Shown: positions 10,401-20,300 of the stretch, piece after piece
How the letters are laid out: every line of letters starts with the position of its first letter
Position numbering within the stretch: the stretch's first letter is position 1
From: an uncultured Saprospiraceae bacterium
GTDB taxonomy: Bacteria > Bacteroidota > Bacteroidia > Chitinophagales > Saprospiraceae
DNA: 64,000 nucleotides
Direction: 5' to 3'
Assembly (NCBI GenBank): GCA_937974625.1
Contig: CALJVJ010000202.1
Coordinates: forward strand, 1 to 64,000
The notes under the pieces: model-generated
The model's database searches: none
Told to the model about the DNA's origin: nothing
What the model saw: the letters and a program-made list of their open reading frames with translations, nothing else
Position numbers and translations under genes: made by a program

Positions 10401-10744
10401 TCCAGCAAGGCGGTATGACGAATATGGAAGCGCTAAAATGTGCAACTATTAATGGTGCAGAATATTTAGGTATGAGCCATCAATTAGGGTCCATCAAAGA
10501 AGGGAAGTTAGCAGATATTATCGTTTTAGACAAGAACCCTTTAGAAGATATAAAAAATTCAGAATCAGTTATTTATACAATGGTCAATGGCCGGTTGTAT
10601 GACTCTGCGACAATGAATGAAATTGGGAATTATGATACAAAACGAACCCAGTTTTATTTTGAAAAGGCGGGAAGTGGAAATGGCTTTCCTTATTATTTAG
10701 AAACAGGAAGTCATATGATGCCACAGTGTTGTCAGCGGAATTAA
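7418..10744 (+). CDS. Amidohydrolase family protein with N-terminal TolB-like/WD40 propeller
   Basis: 1108 aa; SPDGKTIVF / SPDGQKILF / SPDGRYIYY propeller repeats; IMPGIMDVHAHSG and GSIKEGKLADIIVLDKNPL amidohydrolase motifs. Confidence 0.9.
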   Translation: MHLKAIFLFIGLALCLNLSAQDKKKKKDWEVSNPPGDSWNWKEVKFTTDEGTWMSLDVSPDGKTIVFDMLGDIYTMPIGGGKATPIRQNIAWEVQPRFSPDGQKILFTSDHGGGDNIWTMSPNGEAAKQITKEDFRLLNNAAWTPDGQYIVARKHFTSGRSLGAGELWMYHITGGSGIQLTKKKNDQQDVNEPIVSPDGRYIYYSEDMYPGGYFQYNKDPNSQIYVIKRYDREKGETKTIIRGPGGAFRPQISNDGKKLAFLKRVRTKTVLYIHDLETGEEFPLFDKLSKDQQEAWAIFGVYPGFDWSPNDKDIIIQGLGKIWNVPVAIASGAKIAPVQIPFTVEVKNKVAETVRFKNDAYTDKMTVKAIRNVVTAPNGKYILFNALGQLWKKDLPNGTPQPLMTRASRQREAIGQPAFKSEPAFSPDGNSIAYVTWEDEEMGTVQTYNMATKSSKTLTTKKGIYRTPSYSPDGKMIVFRKDGGNSHQGFVHCKEPGIYTVMADGSSEPKFVHPTGSFPIFNAKGDRIFYQGGGYIFGSLTKSVQSVNLNGKDKIEHFDGKYTQRYIISPDNQWVAWSELFKVYIAPFPKTGKKVGLTSKTKAVPVAQVAKDAGINIHWSPDSKKLCWTLGEEYFEDNLTERFKFLEGSSDKLPPMDSVGIKVNLEVNSDKPKGMLALTNARIITMEGDKVIENGTVLIDGNKIKAVGAKVSVPAGTKTIDCEGKTIMPGIMDVHAHSGNFRYGLNPQKQWEYYANLAYGVTTSHDPSVNTEMAFSNAELIKVGGMVGPRLFSTGTIIYGADGDFKAVINNLEDAKSALRRTQAFGAFSVKSYNQPRRNQRQQVIAAAKELGILVVPEGGSFFQHNLSMVMDGHTGVEHNIPVVPLYKDVTNFWAATNAHNTPTLVVNYASVSGEYYWYQTTNVWEKERLLSFTPRNVVDSRARHRKMLPMEEYENGHILTSKSLKKLTDQGVKINLGAHGQLQGLGAHWELWMLQQGGMTNMEALKCATINGAEYLGMSHQLGSIKEGKLADIIVLDKNPLEDIKNSESVIYTMVNGRLYDSATMNEIGNYDTKRTQFYFEKAGSGNGFPYYLETGSHMMPQCCQRN

Positions 10745-10770
10745 ATAGGATAGGGGTTTTTAATAAACCG

Positions 10771-11047
10771 AATCATAAATTTTACATCATACATCATAAA
10801 TCCATCACGTTTAAATTAAAGATGGATTGTGATTATTCAGGAGACATTTATTTTGCGAGATAGGAACACGAGAAGCAAAAAAAATAAGTGTTTTCTGAAT
10901 AACTTTGACCTAAAACCTTGAAAAAACAACTCTTTTTCTTGCTATGCACTTTTCCTAACCCGCATAAGAGATGTCTCTTCAAGGTTTGCTGAACGGTCAC
11001 GATGGATTTATGATATATGAACTATGATTTATGATTTGGGATTCATG
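10771..11047. repeat. Inverted-repeat-rich region with 7-bp-period arms
   Basis: AATCATA.AATTTTA.CATCATA.CATCATA.AATCCAT left arm; ATCATAAATCCATC (10793..10806) / GATGGATTTATGAT (11001..11014); nested AAACCTTGAA/TTCAAGGTTT. Confidence 0.75.
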
Positions 11048-11068
11048 CATACCCAAGCATTTTTGGCA

Positions 11069-11797
11069 CTAAGCCCCAAGCGCCAAAAATGCCAAAGCAG
11101 CTAAAATACCTCCTAGAAAAGGGCCGACGACAGGCACCCAAGCATAGCCCCAATCATTATCACCTTTCCGAGGAATTGGTAAAATAGCATGCATTATTCT
11201 TGGAGATAAATCTCTAGCGGGGTTAATGGCATAGCCTGTATTTCCGCCTAAACTCAAACCAATTGCTAAGACCAATAAAGCAACAGACAAACCATCTAAA
11301 GAGCCTAGGGAAGCAGATTGGGCACCGACTTGTGCACCTGCAATATGAAAGCAACCAAACACTAAAACAAAGGTCCCAATAATCTCTCCAATGAGGTTGG
11401 ATATTGGATTTCTAATAGCAGGAGCCGTTGCGAAAGTACCTAATTTAGTAGGCCCATCTGCAGTTTCTGCATAATGGTCTTTATAATGTAACCAAACTAA
11501 AAAGGCCCCAATTGCTGCGCCTAAAAATTGAGCCAATAAATATTGAGGAACTAAAGCCCAATCAAAAGAGCCAGCGACTGCAAAACCAATGGTAACTGCA
11601 GGATTGATATGAGCACCACTATTACCTGCCGATGCGATGAAAACACCTGCAAAAACGGCCATAGCCCAGCCAAAAGTGATGACTATCCAGCCCGAATCTT
11701 TACCGTTGGTTTTATCTAAAGATACATTGGCACAAACGCCCCCGCCCAATAAAACTAGGACTATTGTACCTAAAAGCTCTCCTAAAAAAGGTGTCAT
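11069..11797 (-). CDS. MIP family channel (aquaporin / glycerol facilitator)
   Basis: Two NPA-type motifs: AHINPAVTIGF and YAINPARDLSPR; 242 aa multi-TM. Confidence 0.95.
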   Translation of the reverse strand: MTPFLGELLGTIVLVLLGGGVCANVSLDKTNGKDSGWIVITFGWAMAVFAGVFIASAGNSGAHINPAVTIGFAVAGSFDWALVPQYLLAQFLGAAIGAFLVWLHYKDHYAETADGPTKLGTFATAPAIRNPISNLIGEIIGTFVLVFGCFHIAGAQVGAQSASLGSLDGLSVALLVLAIGLSLGGNTGYAINPARDLSPRIMHAILPIPRKGDNDWGYAWVPVVGPFLGGILAALAFLALGA

Positions 11798-11893
11798 ATT
11801 ATTTCGTTTTGTTTGTTAAAATCTATTGAAATCAAATAATTAATTGCGAAAAATAGCTTTTAGTCAGGGATTATCAAAAGAAAATTATGTTTA

Positions 11894-11985
11894 AATGATG
11901 AATGATGAACTATGAATTCGGTTAATTGCCAAAAAACCTTATTTGCAGAATTCATCGTTCATAGTTTATTGTTCATCGTTAAAAA
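11894..11985. repeat. Heptad-period inverted repeat
   Basis: AATGATG.AATGATG.AACTATG.AATTCGG ... TTCATCG.TTCATAG.TTTATTG.TTCATCG. Confidence 0.75.
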
Positions 11986-11987
11986 AA

Positions 11988-13553
11988 TCATTTAAATCGC
12001 TTAATCGTCCCATCTTTCAACCGTTGTTGGTAGCTCATTAACTCCTTTTTCACAATTGGCGCTAAAATGTACAAACCAATAATATTAGGTAAAGCCACCA
12101 AAAAGACCATCGCATCAGAGAAATCCAATACCGCATCTAATTTCATCATACAACCCAATGCCACGAAGCAGCAAAAGATGATTTTGAAAATATTTTCTGC
12201 TAAACTTGATTCCCCAAAAAGATAGGTCCATCCTTTTAGTCCGTAATAGGACCAAGAAATCATGGTAGAAAAAGCAAATAGAATAGCGATAAAAGATAGG
12301 GGAACAACAGACCAACTAATATTTGCCGCAAATGCTTTGGAGGTTAACTCAACCCCTTGCACACCTGAACCTGCCAATCCTGGCTCATAAACAGTGGTTA
12401 GAATGACCAAACCTGTCATCGTGCAAATAACCACGGTGTCAATAAATGGTTCTAATAAAGCCACGTAGCCTTCTGTAACAGGCTCATTAGTTTTTACAGC
12501 AGAATGCACAATAGAGGCGGAGCCGATGCCTGCTTCATTCGAGAAAACTGCTCGTTTAAATCCTAAAACCATGACGCCAATCATTCCGCCCGTCATACCT
12601 TCTGGTGTAAATGCTTGTGTAAAAATGGCCTGGAATGCCCAAGGCACTTTATTTATATTCATTAAAATGATAGCCAATGCAAAAGCGACATAAGTCACCC
12701 CCATAAAGGGGACTAATTTACCAGTTACTTTAGCAATACTCTTTAATCCACCTAAAATTACGGCTCCGACTAAAATGGCTATGACACCACCAAATAACCA
12801 GCCTTTATTAGCAAACCAGCTTTCTGCCCCTCCTGTTATAAATACAAATTGCTCGAAAGCTTGATTGGATTGGAACATATTACCGATGCCCATACAACCA
12901 ATTACCATCGAAATTGCATAGAAAACACCTAATGGTTTGGCAATAGCGTTCAATCCTCTTGCGCTTAATCCTTTTTCTAAATAATACATGGGGCCACCAG
13001 AAATACTGCCATCTGGTTTTACTTTTCGATACATCACACCGAGCACACATTCGATAAATTTGGTAGACATACCCATTAAACCTGCGAAAATCATCCAAAA
13101 TATAGCTCCTGGGCCACCAATCGTAATCAAAATAGCCACACCGCCAATATTACCAATACCAACTGTTCCTGAAAGTGCAGTAGCCAATGCCTGAAAGTGA
13201 CTAACTTCTCCGACATCTTTACCATCAGAATAATCGCCTTTGACTAAACTAATCGCATGTTTAAATCCCGTTAAATTTAGAAACTTAAAATAAAATGTAA
13301 AGAAGACGGCAGCACCTACTAACCAAAGTACGATTAAGGGAACTTCTGCCCCAAACATTTCTATACTAAAGAAAATGAAATCACTCAAGGCTTTGGTGAT
13401 AGGCTTAAAAGCCCTGTTTATGGTTTCATCGAGGCCTTGTGCAGATAAATTTAATGGTCCTAGAAAAAGGAATAAGATTAAGGAGCAATAGCGAAGCGAA
13501 TGCTTTATAAAAATGTTAATCATTGTAGGCAGTCTAGCTTTATTTTTTGTCAA
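11988..13553 (-). CDS. Alanine/glycine:cation symporter (AGCS) family protein
   Basis: 521 aa; ALSGTVGIGNIGGVAILITIGGPGAIFWM and FSNEAGIGSASIVHSA motifs. Confidence 0.93.
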   Translation of the reverse strand: MTKNKARLPTMINIFIKHSLRYCSLILFLFLGPLNLSAQGLDETINRAFKPITKALSDFIFFSIEMFGAEVPLIVLWLVGAAVFFTFYFKFLNLTGFKHAISLVKGDYSDGKDVGEVSHFQALATALSGTVGIGNIGGVAILITIGGPGAIFWMIFAGLMGMSTKFIECVLGVMYRKVKPDGSISGGPMYYLEKGLSARGLNAIAKPLGVFYAISMVIGCMGIGNMFQSNQAFEQFVFITGGAESWFANKGWLFGGVIAILVGAVILGGLKSIAKVTGKLVPFMGVTYVAFALAIILMNINKVPWAFQAIFTQAFTPEGMTGGMIGVMVLGFKRAVFSNEAGIGSASIVHSAVKTNEPVTEGYVALLEPFIDTVVICTMTGLVILTTVYEPGLAGSGVQGVELTSKAFAANISWSVVPLSFIAILFAFSTMISWSYYGLKGWTYLFGESSLAENIFKIIFCCFVALGCMMKLDAVLDFSDAMVFLVALPNIIGLYILAPIVKKELMSYQQRLKDGTIKRFK

Positions 13554-13903
13554 AGAAAGCGGAATATAGCGAAATGATAAGACAATACAAACTATTTTAT
13601 AGAGCGTAGTTTATTGTGAAGGCTTACCAATTGATAAAGTAAGTATTGCACGCTTTAAAATTATATGCAGCTTGTTTTACGCCCCTATTCGATGACTTTA
13701 GCTGGAAATGAATGCCTTTAATAAGTTTGGACACCGTAAAAAATACCATTTTCAATACTTTTTTTTGATAAAAATACTAGCATCACAATATCTTATTCAA
13801 TACATTTGCTACATATACTTATATAATCAATTATTACAGAGTGAATAATTTGCCAAATATTATTGGTTAATTCATTAATAAACACAAATTAATTTAAAGT
13901 CTT

Positions 13904-15457
13904 ATGTCTATGTCTGGTGAAAAGGTTTGGGTGTTTGATACTACCCTTCGAGACGGCGAGCAAGTTCCTGGCTGCCAATTAAATACTCAGGAAAAAATTG
14001 AAATTGCTAAGCAACTAGAAACGCTGGGCGTGGATATTATTGAGGCAGGTTTTCCAATTTCTAGTCCTGGTGATTTTCAATCGGTCAGAGCGATATCCAA
14101 AGCAGTGTCAGATACTATTGTTTGTGGATTGACAAGAGCAGTATTGAAAGACATTGATGTAGCTGCTGATGCACTTAAGTATGCGAAGAGACCTCGAATT
14201 CATACTGGGATTGGAGCTTCTGATTTTCACATCAAACACAAATTTAATAGCACAAGAGAGGATGTAATTGAAAGAGGCGTCAGAGCCGTAAAACATGCCA
14301 AAAAGTATGTTGAAGATATTGAATTTTATGCAGAAGACGCAGGTCGTGCAGATAATGTATTTTTAGCTAGAATGATTGAAGCAGTTATTGCTGCGGGGGC
14401 TACAGTCGTTAATATTCCAGATACCACTGGATACTGTTTACCACATCAATATGGTGAAAAAATTAAGTTTTTAAAAGAGAATGTTTCTAATATTCATAAG
14501 GCAATAATTTCTGTTCATTGTCATAACGATTTAGGAATGGCAACCGCCAATACTATTGCAGGAGTGATGAATGGTGCTCGACAAGTTGAAGTAACGATTA
14601 ATGGAATAGGGGAGCGTGCGGGTAACACTTCCTTAGAAGAAGTTGCTATGGTATTGAAGACCCACCAAATGGGCTATCATACTCGGATTAATTCTCAAAA
14701 GATATATCCGCTAAGTATGTTGGTGTCTAAAATGATGCGGATGCCGATTCAACCTAATAAGGCAATAGTCGGCCGAAATGCTTTTGCGCATTCCTCAGGC
14801 ATTCACCAAGATGGAGTATTAAAAAATAGAGATAATTACGAAATTATCGCACCAGAAATGGTTGGCGTACCTAAGAACTCTATAATTTTGACGGCAAGAA
14901 GTGGTCGACATGCTTTAAAATATCACCTAGAAAGATTGGGGTATGTACAGACCCCTAAAGAATTGTCAGAGACCTACGAACAATTCTTAGTGATTGCGGA
15001 TGGCAAAAAAGATGTGACAGATGATGACTTGTTAGAATTGATGCAAGGCACTGCTAAAACTGGTTTAATAGAATTAGACCACTTACAAGTTACTTGTGGA
15101 GAATCTTTAACACCAACAGCTACCGTTCATTTGAAAATGGGTGTAGAAGTTAAAAAGGCAAGTGCTATTGGGAATGGGCCATTTAATGCCGCGTGTATTG
15201 CTATCGATACTATTTTGCAAGAACAAATTGATTTAGAAGATTATCTGGTGCAATCAAATATCAATAGAAGTTACGACACAGCAAAAGTGCACGTTAAAGC
15301 TCGACATAATAATAAATCTTACGTTGGGTTCGGGGTACATGAAGATATTGTGACCGCCTCCGTTTATGCCTATTTAGATGCTATTAATAAAATTACCGCT
15401 TTGACCGTCCATATTCCTGTGGAGGAAGAAGCCGAAGTTGAAGAAGTGAAGGCATAA
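13904..15457 (+). CDS. leuA: 2-isopropylmalate synthase
   Basis: [62 protein letters not shown]-terminal LeuA dimer-type region. Confidence 0.93.
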   Translation: MSMSGEKVWVFDTTLRDGEQVPGCQLNTQEKIEIAKQLETLGVDIIEAGFPISSPGDFQSVRAISKAVSDTIVCGLTRAVLKDIDVAADALKYAKRPRIHTGIGASDFHIKHKFNSTREDVIERGVRAVKHAKKYVEDIEFYAEDAGRADNVFLARMIEAVIAAGATVVNIPDTTGYCLPHQYGEKIKFLKENVSNIHKAIISVHCHNDLGMATANTIAGVMNGARQVEVTINGIGERAGNTSLEEVAMVLKTHQMGYHTRINSQKIYPLSMLVSKMMRMPIQPNKAIVGRNAFAHSSGIHQDGVLKNRDNYEIIAPEMVGVPKNSIILTARSGRHALKYHLERLGYVQTPKELSETYEQFLVIADGKKDVTDDDLLELMQGTAKTGLIELDHLQVTCGESLTPTATVHLKMGVEVKKASAIGNGPFNAACIAIDTILQEQIDLEDYLVQSNINRSYDTAKVHVKARHNNKSYVGFGVHEDIVTASVYAYLDAINKITALTVHIPVEEEAEVEEVKA

Positions 15458-15477
15458 AATAAGATTTTTAGGCTTCA

Positions 15478-15527
15478 AAAAATGGTCAGTCCTTGTTTAG
15501 GGTTGGCCATTTTTTTGTGAAAGACTG
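15478..15527 (+). terminator. Rho-independent terminator of leuA
   Basis: AAAATGGTCA ... TGGCCATTTT stem followed by T run, ~20 nt after the leuA stop. Confidence 0.8.
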
Positions 15528-15609
15528 TATGGATTAAAAATAAACCCAAAAGTGAAGTCATCCCTCAAAAGTTTAGGAAAATGACCTAAATATATTCACC
15601 TCTTTTAAA

Positions 15610-15723
15610 CACCTAGTTACAATAGTTTTATCACATAGTGAACATAGTTTAACTAAAAAGGTAGAGCTACTTTATATTTCAAAATATGATAACTATGTGC
15701 TTTTTCACTATGTGACTAGGTGG
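15610..15723. repeat. Imperfect inverted repeat downstream of leuA
   Basis: CACCTAGT..CACATAGTGAACATAGTT vs AACTATGTGCTTTTTCACTATGTGACTAGGTGG. Confidence 0.7.
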
Positions 15724-16018
15724 TAAAACCTATAAAAATTGTAGACCTAAGTTTGCTTGTCTACTTTAGTTTATAAAAAAATCTTCCCAATCACCGAGAA
15801 TAAGTCCCAAAAATAAGACCTACAAAAAATCATACCCTCCTCTTGCCTTTTTCTCCTCACAATTCCCTAATTTAGCCAGCCTAATAGGAGTTATAATTTT
15901 TTACTAAAAGTCACACAAGCCGTACTTCAACGACCTAGAACCTGAAGAAGTGTATGCTTCTGAACCGTTATAGCGGATGGGATGCTAAAAGTACGACCTA
16001 TAAAAATCCTGTCATCCT

Positions 16019-17239
16019 GTGAAATTACTACACACATCTGATTGGCACCTTGGCCAAAAATTCCTCACGAATGACCGTAAGGCGGAACACGAATTGGCAC
16101 TCGGCTGGTTAAAAGACACTATCGAAGCCGAAAAAGTGGATGCTTTAGTGGTCTCAGGAGATATTTTTGATATTGGTAACCCACCTAGTTACGCTCGTAC
16201 CTTATATTTTAGAATCCTGAAAGATTTACAAGACACTTGCTGTAGACATATTGTAATTATTGGTGGAAACCATGATTCTCCTTCCATGCTGAATGCACCA
16301 AAGGAATTATTAGAGATTTTAAATGTTCATGTTGTTGGGGCAGCTACTGGAAATATTGAGGATGAGATTGTCGAATTAAAAAATGAGAAAGGGCAATTAG
16401 AAGCAGTTATTGCCGCAGTACCATTTTTGAGAGACCGAGATATTCGACAAAGTGTATCTGGAGAAACAGGATTGGAGCGAATCGCACAAGTTCAAGCGGG
16501 TATTGTACAACATTTTCAAGATGCAGGGGCTGCAGTTCAAAAATACGCAAAGCAGAAAGTGCCAATTTTAGCAACAGGCCATTTATTTGCAAAAGGAGCC
16601 TTGGCTTCAGATAAACAAGATAATATCTATGTCGGAAATATCGAAAATATTGAAGGAGACAATTTTCCTAAAATATTTGATTATGTGGCTTTAGGGCATA
16701 TACATCGAGCGCAATTGGTAGGAGAGCAGCAACATGTGCGTTATTGTGGTTCCATCATTCCTTTAAGCTTTAGTGAAATTCAAGATAGTAAGGTTGTTTT
16801 AGTGCTTGATTTTGATGGAAAGAAATTAGCCGAAATTAAAGAAATAAAAGTACCGAGGTATAGAGAATTGGTTACATTTATAGGAGGGTTGGAATCCGTA
16901 AAAGGTAAGTTGAAGCGCTTTGATGAAAAAAGAAAAGGAGCACTAATGCCTTGGATAGATATTAGTATTGAAATGGAAGAAAATATCCCAAATTTAGATG
17001 GTGAAATTCGAGAATTCGCCAAAGATTTTTGGATGGATATTCTGAAAATACGGACACGTCGCCCGCATGCAGCATTAGAGAGTTTAGCGGAAGAAGTCAG
17101 TCTAGATGACCTTACACCAGAAGATGTATTTATGAAAAAATGTGATAGTGGAGGAGAAATGTCAGCTGATGAAAAGGCTAGTTTATTGTTGACATTCAGA
17201 GAGTTATGTGAGTCAATGGCTGTAGAAGAAGGCGTTTAA
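16019..17239 (+). CDS. sbcD: Exonuclease SbcCD subunit D (GTG start)
   Basis: KLLHTSDWHLGQKF, GDIFDIGNP, GGNHDSP phosphoesterase motifs; followed by sbcC. Confidence 0.95.
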   Translation: MKLLHTSDWHLGQKFLTNDRKAEHELALGWLKDTIEAEKVDALVVSGDIFDIGNPPSYARTLYFRILKDLQDTCCRHIVIIGGNHDSPSMLNAPKELLEILNVHVVGAATGNIEDEIVELKNEKGQLEAVIAAVPFLRDRDIRQSVSGETGLERIAQVQAGIVQHFQDAGAAVQKYAKQKVPILATGHLFAKGALASDKQDNIYVGNIENIEGDNFPKIFDYVALGHIHRAQLVGEQQHVRYCGSIIPLSFSEIQDSKVVLVLDFDGKKLAEIKEIKVPRYRELVTFIGGLESVKGKLKRFDEKRKGALMPWIDISIEMEENIPNLDGEIREFAKDFWMDILKIRTRRPHAALESLAEEVSLDDLTPEDVFMKKCDSGGEMSADEKASLLLTFRELCESMAVEEGV

Positions 17240-17310
17240 GTTTCAATTGTATAGGGTTAACATTAGATTTTAGATGCGGTATTAAAGAACTTTTTTAGTA
17301 TAATTAGTGA

Positions 17311-20300
17311 ATGAAAATACTTAAAATAGCTTTAAAAAATTTAAATTCATTAAAACTAGACACGGTCCTAGATTTTACGGAAAGCCCTTTGCGCGATGCA
17401 GGCTTATTTGCCATTGTAGGAGATACAGGCGCAGGTAAAACGACTATTCTAGATGCGATGACTTTGGGGTTGTATGGACGGGTGCATCGGAATAAAAATG
17501 AAGGGGAAGTTTTATCTTACGGGACAGTGGATGGGCATGCAGAAGTTGAGTTTTTAGTTAAAGAAGAAGTGTATGTCGCAAAATGGATTATCTGGCGGTC
17601 TAGAGGGAAAATAGATGGAAAAATTAATACTAAAAGAGAGCTGGCACAATGGAACAAAGACAAAGAAATATTCGAGATATTAGAAGATAAAACGCGAGCG
17701 GTTAATGAAAAAGTAGAACGAATTACAGGACTGGATTATGAACGATTTAGTAAATCTGTAATGTTGTCTCAAGGTGATTTTGCTGCTTTCTTAAAGGCAG
17801 GGGATAAAGACCGAAGTAATTTATTAGAGCGAATTACAGGAACCGATATTTATTCAAGAATTTCCATTGCTGCCTTCCAAAAACATAAAGAAGAAGAACA
17901 AAAGATAGCTGCTTTAAAACAAGAATTGGATGCCCTACAAATCCTAGACCCTGAAACCCTTAGTTCGCTTAAAAGGGATAAAAAAGCTTTAGAAAAGGAA
18001 AACAAAACGAAGCAAAAGGAGCTAACAAACATTCAAGTTCAAATTCAATGGAGAAATCGTTTGGTGGAATTGGAAACTGAAAAGGAAAAATTAGGGATTT
18101 CTTTGCAAGCAGCCAAACAGAAAATAAAAGATTCTGCTGATGACTTTGCTAAACTAGACCGTCATTTACAGACCGTAGTTTTTCAAAAAGAAATAACCAA
18201 ACTGGAGAATTTAGAGGAACATCAGTCCTTGTTAAAAACGGAAGCTAGTACAGCAAAAATTAAGATTGAAAATTTTCAAAGCGTACAAAATGAATTAGCA
18301 GAGAAATTTAGCCAGTTATCCATTCAATTAAAAGAGGTTAAAGCAGAGAAAACAGCTAAAGAAAAAGTTTTTCAACAAGTGAATGCTTTGGATGTAAAAA
18401 TTGAAGCTAAAGATTTGCCTTTCCAAAATATCAGTAAAGAACAATTAGAATTGCATCAGGAAATTCAAGCGCATCAACAAAAAATTAAAGATAGAAAAGA
18501 GGAGAAAAAAAGTATTGAAGCGGCAATTGAGAAAATTGAAGATTGGCTAAAAGTCGAAACAAGCGCTAAAGATTTAGCAAGTATTTTACCGACAGTCACC
18601 CATCAAATAAATGAATGGCATAATTTGAGTAAAGCGGTAGCGGTTTCTCAAAAAGAGAAAGCGGAAAAAACACAGCAATTACAACAAGCTCAGACTTTTG
18701 TAAGTGAGTTTGAAGGACAATTGGCTACCTATCAAAAAGAATTAAAAGTACTAAATGAGCAATTTGCGCAATCAGTAGCAGAAGCAGACCTGAGCGACCG
18801 AAATAAATTATTAAATCAACAAGGAATAGAAATTGAAAAATTAGAGGGGCAGCACAAACATCTCAAAGATTTAATTGATTTAAATAAGGCATATTTATTA
18901 GGCATCAATCAATTAAATGAATATGAAGCAGAGGAAAGGAACCTTAGGAAATTACTGTACGCAATCGAAAATGAGCTGTTAACGGCAGTCGAATTAGTAG
19001 AAGAATTAGAAGGGATTTTGACCTTTAAAACGGAAATATATGAAAGAGAGAAATTGTTCGCAGGATTTCAGCGAGAACGGGAAAAGTTAAACGAAGGAGA
19101 CGAATGTCCTTTATGCTTGGCAACAACCCATCCTTTTAGGAAAATAAACAATTTTAAAGTCTATACGAATGAGGCGGAAAAAGAGTTTTTATCCATTAAA
19201 ACAGATTTTGAAAAACAACAAAAAAAAGTAAGGGCACTCAGTATAGAGCAAACCTCCACCACTAATGACATTTTACAAATCAGGGGAGAAGCTAGCCAAA
19301 ACCGAGAAGGCAAGCGAGATTTAATCCTAAAACGCATCAAAGAACAAGAGGATAAAATTTCAGAATTGGTTCCCACTTTTAATGATGAAGTGCTTTACAC
19401 CACAAAAACGGATGTTTTACAAGCCAAATTGACCTTGCTTCAAAAAGTTATTGACGACAAAAAGCAACTTCGAACTAATTTATTTGAACTAGATTCAGCA
19501 ATCTTACAAAAAGAAAAAGAGATAGCTAATTTTAAAGAAAAATTTGCGGATGAAAAAATTAATCTAACCTCTGCCAAAGAAATCGATAAAGGAACGGATA
19601 AAAATTTAATTGATTTAGTAAATCGAAAAACATCCGCAGAGGCTAATATTGCTGCTCAGATTGGTGTTTTTGATTTGTCCTTAGCTACCTTGTCGGGAGC
19701 AGAAATTATTAAGCAATTAAATAAGAAAAAAGGAGATTATGAAACGGTGAATAACCGTTTAATCAGTCGGAAAGAAGATTTATTAAAAATCAAGCAAGAA
19801 CTCAAACAATTAGAAAAGAATCAGAAAGCCATATTAAAAAGAGGGGAAAAGATGGATAAACAGGTCGAAAAATTACGACAAGAATTATCCGTGCTAAAGG
19901 AAGAACGAGTTGAATTATTTGGAACAGACCAAGTTGAGATTATACGTAACTCGCTGAATCAACAATTAGAAAATACGGAACAACAAGTTGAATCCCTATC
20001 TCAGCAACTGAAAGAAGCGGAAATTCAATTAAAATCAGAAATCGCCAAAGACAAAAAGAATACTAAAGACCTTGAAAAAATAGGAAAAGAGCTGACGAGA
20101 CAAGGCGAAATTTTACTGCAAAAAATCCAACCTAAAGGCTTTGATACAATTGAAGCCATTAAGATTGCCAACCTATCACAGGAAGAAGTAACGGCATTAG
20201 AAAATTTAAAAGCTTCCTTAGAAAAGCGATTGACGCAATGGAATCAATCTTTAAAAAATGCTTCTAAAGAGCTAGCGAAAACGATAGCCAAAGCATTGAC

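Noticed and set aside
13904-17239. leuA-sbcD-sbcC as a novel linked system
   Set aside because: leuA has its own terminator and ~560 bp of spacer before sbcD; adjacency is most simply coincidental.
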